Origin: a virus
Direction: 5' to 3' (one strand)
DNA: 64,000 nucleotides
IMG/VR virus record: IMGVR_UViG_3300032893_000005
Coordinates: 90,092-154,091 of that record
Below the pieces are notes generated by a model. That model saw only the letters and a list, made by a program, of their open reading frames with translations, did no database searches and was not told the DNA's origin. Positions 22,833 through 30,546 of this stretch are shown piece after piece; position 1 is the stretch's first letter; every line of letters starts with the position of its first letter. A program made the translations under genes and the position numbers.

Positions 22833-24428
22833 CTAAGTCGCGTCTCCAGCATAGACGTCCACTATGTTGTTCATGCCTGGCCCCTTGGGATAGACAACGA
22901 TTATGTTGACAAAAATCCCTGCTGCGGCGATCGACTGAGCCAGAGCTTCTGCCTCGATGCGGCCTTGCACAGTTCCAGTCAGGTAAGTCGGGTAGTCAGT
23001 GCCATCCGTTGCCGGGCTGTAGGGCTTGGTGGTTCTAACTAGCGAGACGTCCGGGTTGGCGTGCGTCCTCTTCATGACGTATGACGCATCGAGTAACAGC
23101 GTACCGTTTGACGGGCGACCGAGGTACTTGATCGGGCCTTCCTGATTACTGGTGCCGAAGTCCAAGATGATGTTGCCTGGGCTGTCCGGGAACTGCGCGG
23201 TGCTTCCTGATGCTGACACGACGGTGTAAGGCTGACCAGCTTCCAGCGTCTGGTTGAGCGTGCACGACACGTTGCCGATGGTAACCCCTGAGGTAGGGTC
23301 GAAGCAGTAAGCACCGATGAACGTGTCAGGCCCACCGGTCTCATGGACGTGCCAACCGCCGATGAGCTGCCGCTTGATGATCTGCGTCGTCGCCGGGATG
23401 TAGATCACGATCTCGTACGGGTTCACCTCGTAGAGCGTCGCGAACCTTGAGAGGTTGTTAAGTGTGGTGCGCCTGGGAAAGTAGAAGCGGATGTCGTTAG
23501 CACTCCCCTGACTTATGACAGAGGTAGTCTGGATCAGAGGGTTGACGATCTCGAAGTAGCCGCTTCCCACCACGTCAGGGTTGACCTTGGTGATGGTGAA
23601 CGTACCAGCCTGGATGCTCGTGAACGGTGGGTTCTGGATGACAGCGTAGTCGCCAGCGAAGATGTTCTGTAAGGTCGGGTCAGGGCCAGAAGTCCAGGTG
23701 TAGCGGATGAAGCCGCCGTTGACCGTGATGGTCCACTGAGTTCCAGCAGCCTGAGTCGTAGGCCTGATCTGAGGAAACCTGAACACGTTCTGGGCTAGTC
23801 CCCCGAGTACTGTGATGGAGGAGCGTGGACCGCGTGTACCGCTGAAGAGCTGGACGTAGTTTAAGCCAGCGCTCGAGTCGAGGTAGTCTTGAGCTGTGAG
23901 GCTTGAGCCTTGTTGCAATGCAGCGCGAGCGATCACCGTCGACACTTCGACAGCAGTCGCCTGTGAGATGTCTTGGAAGTCAGCCGCGTTGAACACGACG
24001 GACACCGGTGCAGCGTCAGCGTCAGTCTGGACCAGGAAGTCCATGCCGTCCTGGAGGAAGAAAGGCTCGGCCTGAGTTGACAGCACGTTTGCGTGCACTG
24101 CGTCAGCCCCGTAGAACAGCTCGAGCACTTGAAGGAAGATGTTGGAGACCGTCTTCGAGTTGTTGATCGAGATCGCGAGGTTACGATAGGAGTCATCATC
24201 GATGCCTACGCCTGCCGGACGCTCTACGCCGATCGCGGACGTAAGCTTATCCAGGAAGCCCTGCTCTGCAGTCCATATGATCATGTTCTGCTTGGCAGCG
24301 GCAACGGTAGCCACGTTGATGTCGTCGACCGCTGCGGTTGCCTGAAGCATCGCGTTCGTGAACTTACCCTTGATGTCTCCGCGCAGGAACTGGCGAAGAC
24401 GCTGGAACGAAGTCTGGTTATCAGCCAT
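22833..24428 (-). CDS. Baseplate-type structural protein
   Basis: This 531-aa protein has an N-terminal helical region (residues 1-120, including F-L-R-G-D-I-K-G-K-F and I-I-W-T-A-E-Q-G-F-L-D-K-L) followed by beta-rich domains. Residues about 225-315 (I-R-Y-T-W-T then F-A-G-D-Y-A-V-I and Y-F-E-I-V-N) match a module that occurs at least twice in the baseplate-J protein encoded just upstream. The shared module and position support a baseplate wedge or associated structural role. No specific T4 equivalent can be fixed. Confidence 0.75.
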   Translation of the reverse strand: MADNQTSFQRLRQFLRGDIKGKFTNAMLQATAAVDDINVATVAAAKQNMIIWTAEQGFLDKLTSAIGVERPAGVGIDDDSYRNLAISINNSKTVSNIFLQVLELFYGADAVHANVLSTQAEPFFLQDGMDFLVQTDADAAPVSVVFNAADFQDISQATAVEVSTVIARAALQQGSSLTAQDYLDSSAGLNYVQLFSGTRGPRSSITVLGGLAQNVFRFPQIRPTTQAAGTQWTITVNGGFIRYTWTSGPDPTLQNIFAGDYAVIQNPPFTSIQAGTFTITKVNPDVVGSGYFEIVNPLIQTTSVISQGSANDIRFYFPRRTTLNNLSRFATLYEVNPYEIVIYIPATTQIIKRQLIGGWHVHETGGPDTFIGAYCFDPTSGVTIGNVSCTLNQTLEAGQPYTVVSASGSTAQFPDSPGNIILDFGTSNQEGPIKYLGRPSNGTLLLDASYVMKRTHANPDVSLVRTTKPYSPATDGTDYPTYLTGTVQGRIEAEALAQSIAAAGIFVNIIVVYPKGPGMNNIVDVYAGDAT

Positions 24429-24702
24429 TCTTTCTCTCTGAAGCCCTTAGGCGCTCGATCCTGTGCTTGCGGTTACAGATCCGGTAGTAGCGGTGCCAGA
24501 AGCTCGCCTGGAAGAAGTCGTCGTCGTAGCTGAGCTTGACCTTGTCTTCCTCTAGGTCTGCCTTGTACTCAACCTCGGACACTGGGTAGTTGTTTCGGTT
24601 GACGTCGTCGTGGTGGTTGTTGAACATGGCGTAGCCGAGGTTGACGCCCTGCGTCCCGTTCATCCAGTTATCAGCGTTGGACAGCCTTCTGTTGATGCCC
24701 AT
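24421..24702 (-). CDS. Small baseplate-region protein
   Basis: This 93-aa protein is rich in Asn, Asp and Tyr with a basic C-terminal helix (R-Y-Y-R-I-C-N-R-K-H-R-I-E-R-L). It overlaps the 531-aa gene by 8 nt and shares its first base region with the preceding stop. It may be a small baseplate connector or chaperone, inferred from position only. Confidence 0.65.
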   Translation of the reverse strand: MGINRRLSNADNWMNGTQGVNLGYAMFNNHHDDVNRNNYPVSEVEYKADLEEDKVKLSYDDDFFQASFWHRYYRICNRKHRIERLRASERKNG

Positions 24703-24932
24703 CAGTCGTGCTCGTAAGTTCCGGTCCCGTAGTTCATCTCGTACTCCGTAGCGTTGTACTCGACCGCTATGTGCAGGTTATCAACTTCCCAGCACTTTCT
24801 GCCAGCCTCGAGGCCGTAGCCGTTCATGCATACCTCGTCGAGCGTGCCGATCATGTTGAACTTACCGAGGTGCTTGCTGAGAAGCGGGTGTCCTTGCAGG
24901 TGAAGTGATGAGTTTACGTTGCCTGACTTCAC
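24702..24932 (-). CDS. Small baseplate-region protein
   Basis: This 76-aa protein, mostly beta-like (H-I-A-V-E-Y-N-A-T-E-Y-E-M-N), starts in an ATGA overlap with the end of the baseplate-J gene and ends adjoining the 93-aa gene. Translation is therefore coupled to baseplate J. The family is not recognised. Confidence 0.65.
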   Translation of the reverse strand: MKSGNVNSSLHLQGHPLLSKHLGKFNMIGTLDEVCMNGYGLEAGRKCWEVDNLHIAVEYNATEYEMNYGTGTYEHD

Positions 24933-27900
24933 GAAGCAAGGCTCACGATCACGTCCGTGCTGAGGCTCAGGACGATCGGCTTCTCGTTCGGCTGGCTGAT
25001 GATCTGGTCGTTGGTCGCGTTGTAGGTCGGGCTCGAGATACTGACGGCCTGGACACCAGCGATCGACTGGGCAGCAGAGACGATCTGCGAGAATACCACG
25101 GGATCACCAGCACCAAGGCTGTTGATGTAGGAGGCCACTGCGGTCTGAACTCTGTTACGCACCACGGCAAACGGAGTACCAGTCTTGTTGCGGATGACGA
25201 TGCTGACCTGGATTCTCTTCTTGAGCGCCGAGTCGATCTCGATGTAGGAGCCAGCCGCTGCGACGCCGGGGTAAGTGATCGGGTCAGAAGCCTGACCACG
25301 GATGACTTGACCCACTGCGTTGATTAGGCCGCCGTAGTGCTGGTACGAGTCCGCGCCGACCGCCACGTTGGTGTTGAAGGCAAGCTTGCTGACTGCGCTG
25401 ATGCTGGACGCGCCCGAGCTGTTGATCTTGTTGAAGAGGTCGATGCCCTCCACCACGATGTCTGCGTAGTTCACGTTGATCGGTGACTGCGCGACGTTTG
25501 CGATCTTCGCGTACTGGGTGAACGGGAACTCCTCGATCACGGTCACGTTCACGAAGTCAGCGCCCAGGGTGTTGGTAGTGACAGAGTTCTTGCTGAGCGT
25601 GGGCGTAGAGATCGCGATCTGAGTGTCAGAGCTGATGCCGGTGACCAGGTACTCACCCTTGCGAGTCTCGACGGGAACGCTCGAGTCATCGAGTAAGCTC
25701 GTTCCGAGAGAGAACGTGTCGCCAGGACGCACTGAGTCATAACTTATGACGTGGATGTCTGAGGCGCCTGTCAGGATGTAGTCGCCGACCATCGCCGACG
25801 GATTCTCGAAGTAGATGGTGCTTGAGCCGAAGGTGTTGACGACCAGGAACTCGCCAGCGTTGCCGAACGTGAAGACGCCGGAGAACACTGCGCGATCGCC
25901 CTTGTAGAGTCGCTTGAGGACTGTGCCGGACGCGGCTGCTGATACAACGTCAGGAGAACCAGACTGTAAGTACTGGAACGCCGTGGTGCTCGAGGCCATA
26001 GCACGGAACTTACCGTTGAAGCTCGAGTCGTCAGAACTCACTTCGATCGTGGTGAAGCTGTTGACGGGGACGTTGTGCGCTGCGCTAAGAGTGATGGTAG
26101 ACACACTCGAGGTGCGCTGCTTGTTAGTGACCGTCATGGTCTTCGAGAAGTTAGGAGCCGTGCCGAGGCCAGTCCAGGAAGCTGCGATGAACTTGCCCTG
26201 CTTCTCGAGCCTGATCTGAGTCGTGTTGTCAGAGTCGTGGTAGCGCTGAGTCTGGAACCATCCAGTCTGCTCGAGGTTACCGGTGTTGGAGTTCGAGATG
26301 CTGATCTGTGCAGTACCGAGGCTGGGGTTAACGCCCATGAAGCTGATCTCAGTTCCAGCACTGAAGCCTAAGTCTTTGGTAAGCTGGACGCCGTTCTGGA
26401 TCTTCACCCACTGGCCAGCCACGAAGCCGCGCATGGCAGCCTTCGGGATCGCGAACTTGGTGTAGGACGTTGACACGACGCTTCCAGAATCCTGCACAGC
26501 CCCTGAGATGGAGTTGGCAGTACCGCCGGAGACCTCGACTGCGCCAGAGGAGCCGAAGAGTTCAGAGTAGAACTGGACAGCGCCTGCGTTGTCGCAGACC
26601 CCAGCCTGAGCGAGCGAGCTTAGACCGGTGACAGCGAACACGTTTACGTACCTGGAGAGCTGGTCAGCGTCGGTCGGGATCAAGTAGAAGTCTTCGCCGA
26701 CGAGCTGAGAGCCGCTGATGGCGAGCGGAGTCTTAAGCGAGAAGTAGTTCACCGGCACCGAGACAGTGCCGATGTTGCTCACGTCTACCCAGTTCTCGCC
26801 GTCTGCCAAACCAATGAACGCCTCAGAGCCCAGGCTATCGTCGAGGGTAGAGGTGGTGATGTTGCCAGCACCAGACTCCAACTGAGAGAGTGAGATGTAA
26901 GAAGCAAGGTTCGCGGTTACGTACGTCGCCGTTGTGAGTGCCGTATCCCCTGACAAAGGGAAGAACTGGAGCGACGATGCGCTTGACAGAGTGCGTCCGG
27001 TTTCCAGCGTGCCGCCGTACTTGGTGATCTCGAAGTAGACGTTGGTGATCGCGGTTATCTTGTAGGAACCCTGATTGTTCGCGCTGAAGGTGGAGGCTGA
27101 GCTGATCGCAACGACGTCGCCGACCACTATGCTCGCAGACAAGAAGTTAGGGGCAGTGCCGATCGTGTTGTAGGTGTAACGCCATGTGTTACCGATCGGG
27201 TTGGTCACGTCGAACTGAGTGGTAGCATCCCAAGTGCCGCCGGTGCGCAGAGCCCCTGATGACAAGTAGAGCTGGACGCTGGTGTTTAGGTCGTTAGTGA
27301 TCGCGGACGACATCGGAGTGCTGGCCGCGTTCGGGTAGAAGAAGCCGACCTGCACCTGGTTACCGCTGGGACCGTAAGTGGCCGCGCGTACCAGCATCTT
27401 GTTGTTGGCGCCAGCAGGGTCAAGGACTGTTCTGGCCCTGAAGTGGACCTTGAAGTCGTTGAAGACGAAGTTGTTGCCGAAGCTTGCCGGGAAGTTCGAG
27501 GTAGGACCGAGGTCAGTGTCGTACGCGTTGAAGCTGTTTGCGCCGGTAGACGCGTAGACAGTTCCATGACGCCCCATGTTAATGTTGAACGTCTTGTTGA
27601 CCGTGTCCTTGTCGAAGATGCTGACCAGGTTGTCCTGGTAGCTGAAGTTGTAGCCCGACGCCACGTAGTAGCGATCGTTCTGGATGATGTCATCCATCTT
27701 AGGAGAGTTACGCAGTGTGACAGAAGTTCCGGTGATGAGTTCAAGCCGCTGCTTCAGTCCCCTGTTCGAGCTGATGAGCCCGTTGTAGGGATCAAGCCAC
27801 TTGAAGACCTTGTTCGGGTTAACCCCTAAGGTAGCAAGGTTCTGGTTGGTGATCGCGTTGGTGTAAGGAGTCGTTGCGTCGCCTGTCGCGATGCTGTCGT

Positions 27901-30466
27901 GGATGAACTCGATGAAGGTCTCGTCCGGGTTCGAGTCTAGGAAGGCAGTGTGAGATACGCCGCTCTGCGACAAAGTTCCGGCAACAAACCCCAGACTGGA
28001 AGCAGAGCTGTTGTAGCCTGCCATGTACAGGTAGCCGAGGTTAGAGTCGTACGTGTCGGTAGAGATGCGTACGGTGTTCCCAGCGACTGCGGCAGCGAAT
28101 CCCCCAATTAGAGTAGAGGTGATGCTGTTCGCAAGCGAGCTTATGGTCTGAAGCCCCGAAGGTAGTAAGACCTGCTGCATGTCGCCAGCAGACCGCGCGA
28201 AGAACAGGTCGCTTACGCCGCCTAGGGTCTTTGACTCGGCCACGCCGCTGGTAGACCGGCGTACGTCGAAGTAGTTCGCGGCAGTGGCATCCACGCGCCA
28301 GTAGCCTACGTTGGTAGCGGAGAAGCCAGCGTTCTCGGGCACGACGACCCAGTCACCTACGTTCACGTTGACGAAGGCGTTCGCGACGCTCGAGGTGTAG
28401 CGCCAGATGTTCGTCGTGGGGTTCGATACCGTGATGGTTGATCCGCCCGTGGAGCCATGCGTCACAGCCTGAGCAGAGCCATCGACGATGAGCCATATCT
28501 TAGGATTAGGGCTGACGGACAGGTTGATCGATCCGCCGGTGATGACTGCAGAATCGAGGAAAGCCCGAGTGCTGGTAGACCCAGCCGTGAAGACGTCACC
28601 CTTAGTCGCAGGCGTTACAAGCTCGATCTGACCGGTTGAGCGGTTGAGCGCGTAGTCGCTTGCCTTGCCGTCTTCTGACACGCCGAGGGCAAACATGAGG
28701 CCAGATGCGACTAGGGTACCGCCGGTGATCGCGATGCTCGCGACGTTGCTTGCTCCCTTGTTAGAGCTTACCTGGAGAGATCCGAGTCCGCTGTCTGCGA
28801 ACGTGGCTCCTGCGATCTTAGTGTTGAGGACGGACGCCCATGCGAGGAGCGAGTTGTTGGCGTTTACGGTAGCGTAGCCGTACGGGATGAAGTCAGAGTC
28901 GTTGACGGTTGCAGTCTGACTGATGCCGTCGACTTCGACGATGAGCGTCATACCACTCGTTATGCTTGGTGACCAGGCGCTCTGAAGGTTCGAGAATACG
29001 GTGGGGACCACGCCGTCCTTTATCAGGAGCTTCTCGTTCTTGTAGAGGCGGAGGGTGTAGGTAAGCGTGGTCGGGAAGCCCAGGAACTGGTTGGCGTCTA
29101 TTCCGGAGATCGGCGCAGTAACCTGGATGTCCTCGTTCACGAAGTCTTTGGCAAAGAGCGTTATGAACGCGTCGTTCATGAACGAGCGAGCGCTGAAGAG
29201 CAGAGTGCTGTTCGCGTTGATGGAGTTGACTACCTCGAAGGTGTCAGCCGCGTTCGGAGTTGCGAAGTCGCTGTCTGCGAACTGGTGCTGACTTAGGACA
29301 CCACCGACTAAGACGCTAAGTGTCATTCCACCGGTGATGGCGAACGGAGTCTGAAGCGTCGAGATGACGATGGCCTTGGTGAGGTCCTGGTACTGGAGCT
29401 GGAGGTACTTCTCGCCGCCGTTAGCATCGTCGATGATGGACTCAAACCCCTGACCCGAGAAGATCGGCTCGTACCCTGCACCGTTGTCGATGAAGAGAGT
29501 GCCAGGCTCGTTGCGGTTGGCGGGCTGCCTGAACTTAGCGGACGTGACCGTTTGCTGGTCATCGCTCGAGGTGATGTCGATCGCGGAGTTCTCGACGGCC
29601 AAGGTCGTAGCCTTGGTCTTCGTGGCTGCCGTCTTCTTGATGAGGTCACGGTAGTCGTCGTCGGCCATCGTGTCCCGGCCAGAGGTGAATCCGATCGGGT
29701 TAGTGGCAGTGGCGTTTGGAAACGGTGCGTTACCAAATCCCACCACGGCAGCAGCGGGTACGTTGCTCGTCGATCCAGGCGTAGTGGCCACGACGGGAAC
29801 GTCAGATAACTGCTGCTCTCCGTCAAGGAGCGTGACTGATGCCAGAGTCCTGAACGTGGTAGCGGGGCTCGTGAGAGTTGCCTGTGTCTGGACGATGGAG
29901 CCGGACTGGACAACCCTGTTGCCGCCCTGCGCCAAGATGACGGTCTCGCCGAGGTTGTGGTTCTTTGCTGTGACGGTTGACAAGGTGATCTGGAAGTAGG
30001 AGCCCACCGGCGTGATCGCAGTGTAGGCGATCGGACCTTCTAAGTTGTTGGTTCCACGACCGATGTAGATCGAGCCTTGCTGCGGGAAGGCTGAGCCGTC
30101 GGCCACGTTGACGTACTGAGAGCCAGCCGGAGGTGCTGGGGTTCCCTGGTAGACCTTGGTCGCGACCTTGACGAAGCTCGCCTGAGAGATCGTGACGGTA
30201 CCGTTGGACGGCCTTGCTTGTGGTCTGGGAACTCCCTGTCCGTTGCCGTAGTTGTCGAGGTCTGAGCCCGACAGGTTGTCGATGTCGACTGAGGCCAAGG
30301 CAGTCATGATGTCGCCCTGGATCTTGAAGTCGTTCAGGACCGCAGTCTCGGCAAAGGAGCGCCCGGCGCTTCCTACGGCGAGGTCGTTCGTTCCCGACTT
30401 GGTTACCCAAGTGCGGATGAACGTGTTAAGCATGGACGTGAATGACGTTTGTGTCGGTACTGCCAT
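24929..30466 (-). CDS. Giant baseplate-J-like protein
   Basis: At 1845 aa this is three to five times the usual length for the family. The N-terminal 290 residues follow the gpJ / T4 gp6 pattern: G-S-A-G-R-S-F-A-E-T, then L-D-N-Y-G (about 70), a strand region, and G-R-D-T-M-A-D-D-D-Y-R-D-L-I-K-K near residues 260-275. The last 140 residues carry the matching C-terminal J fold (I-Q-V-S-I-V-I-R-N, then V-A-S-Y-I-N-S-L-G-A-G, then S-I-A-G-V-Q-A-V). Between them lie about 1,350 residues of repeated beta modules. J-type proteins form the wedge ring that triggers sheath contraction. The insert may decorate the baseplate or hold fibres. Motif copy 3 lies 45 nt upstream. Confidence 0.85.
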   Translation of the reverse strand: MAVPTQTSFTSMLNTFIRTWVTKSGTNDLAVGSAGRSFAETAVLNDFKIQGDIMTALASVDIDNLSGSDLDNYGNGQGVPRPQARPSNGTVTISQASFVKVATKVYQGTPAPPAGSQYVNVADGSAFPQQGSIYIGRGTNNLEGPIAYTAITPVGSYFQITLSTVTAKNHNLGETVILAQGGNRVVQSGSIVQTQATLTSPATTFRTLASVTLLDGEQQLSDVPVVATTPGSTSNVPAAAVVGFGNAPFPNATATNPIGFTSGRDTMADDDYRDLIKKTAATKTKATTLAVENSAIDITSSDDQQTVTSAKFRQPANRNEPGTLFIDNGAGYEPIFSGQGFESIIDDANGGEKYLQLQYQDLTKAIVISTLQTPFAITGGMTLSVLVGGVLSQHQFADSDFATPNAADTFEVVNSINANSTLLFSARSFMNDAFITLFAKDFVNEDIQVTAPISGIDANQFLGFPTTLTYTLRLYKNEKLLIKDGVVPTVFSNLQSAWSPSITSGMTLIVEVDGISQTATVNDSDFIPYGYATVNANNSLLAWASVLNTKIAGATFADSGLGSLQVSSNKGASNVASIAITGGTLVASGLMFALGVSEDGKASDYALNRSTGQIELVTPATKGDVFTAGSTSTRAFLDSAVITGGSINLSVSPNPKIWLIVDGSAQAVTHGSTGGSTITVSNPTTNIWRYTSSVANAFVNVNVGDWVVVPENAGFSATNVGYWRVDATAANYFDVRRSTSGVAESKTLGGVSDLFFARSAGDMQQVLLPSGLQTISSLANSITSTLIGGFAAAVAGNTVRISTDTYDSNLGYLYMAGYNSSASSLGFVAGTLSQSGVSHTAFLDSNPDETFIEFIHDSIATGDATTPYTNAITNQNLATLGVNPNKVFKWLDPYNGLISSNRGLKQRLELITGTSVTLRNSPKMDDIIQNDRYYVASGYNFSYQDNLVSIFDKDTVNKTFNINMGRHGTVYASTGANSFNAYDTDLGPTSNFPASFGNNFVFNDFKVHFRARTVLDPAGANNKMLVRAATYGPSGNQVQVGFFYPNAASTPMSSAITNDLNTSVQLYLSSGALRTGGTWDATTQFDVTNPIGNTWRYTYNTIGTAPNFLSASIVVGDVVAISSASTFSANNQGSYKITAITNVYFEITKYGGTLETGRTLSSASSLQFFPLSGDTALTTATYVTANLASYISLSQLESGAGNITTSTLDDSLGSEAFIGLADGENWVDVSNIGTVSVPVNYFSLKTPLAISGSQLVGEDFYLIPTDADQLSRYVNVFAVTGLSSLAQAGVCDNAGAVQFYSELFGSSGAVEVSGGTANSISGAVQDSGSVVSTSYTKFAIPKAAMRGFVAGQWVKIQNGVQLTKDLGFSAGTEISFMGVNPSLGTAQISISNSNTGNLEQTGWFQTQRYHDSDNTTQIRLEKQGKFIAASWTGLGTAPNFSKTMTVTNKQRTSSVSTITLSAAHNVPVNSFTTIEVSSDDSSFNGKFRAMASSTTAFQYLQSGSPDVVSAAASGTVLKRLYKGDRAVFSGVFTFGNAGEFLVVNTFGSSTIYFENPSAMVGDYILTGASDIHVISYDSVRPGDTFSLGTSLLDDSSVPVETRKGEYLVTGISSDTQIAISTPTLSKNSVTTNTLGADFVNVTVIEEFPFTQYAKIANVAQSPINVNYADIVVEGIDLFNKINSSGASSISAVSKLAFNTNVAVGADSYQHYGGLINAVGQVIRGQASDPITYPGVAAAGSYIEIDSALKKRIQVSIVIRNKTGTPFAVVRNRVQTAVASYINSLGAGDPVVFSQIVSAAQSIAGVQAVSISSPTYNATNDQIISQPNEKPIVLSLSTDVIVSLAS

Positions 30467-30510
30467 CTTTACCTTAGGGTGACCAGAGAGGGTCGAGGTG
30501 AGTATCTCAT

Positions 30511-30530
30511 GATTAAGATCTGGGTTTAAC
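30511..30530 (-). promoter_or_regulatory. Late-promoter-like motif, copy 3
   Basis: On the minus strand this reads GTTAAACCCAGATCTTAATC, ending 45 nt before the start of the baseplate-J gene (30466). It has the conserved GTTA, five variable bases and AGATCTTAAT. It starts the unit from baseplate J through the 531-aa gene. Confidence 0.6.
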
Positions 30531-30546
30531 TATATGATCTTACTAG

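Noticed and set aside
24905-30482. Many open frames on both strands across the baseplate-J gene
   Set aside because: The large J frame has normal protein character end to end, with recognisable J ends; the others are Ser/Arg/Thr-rich shadows.
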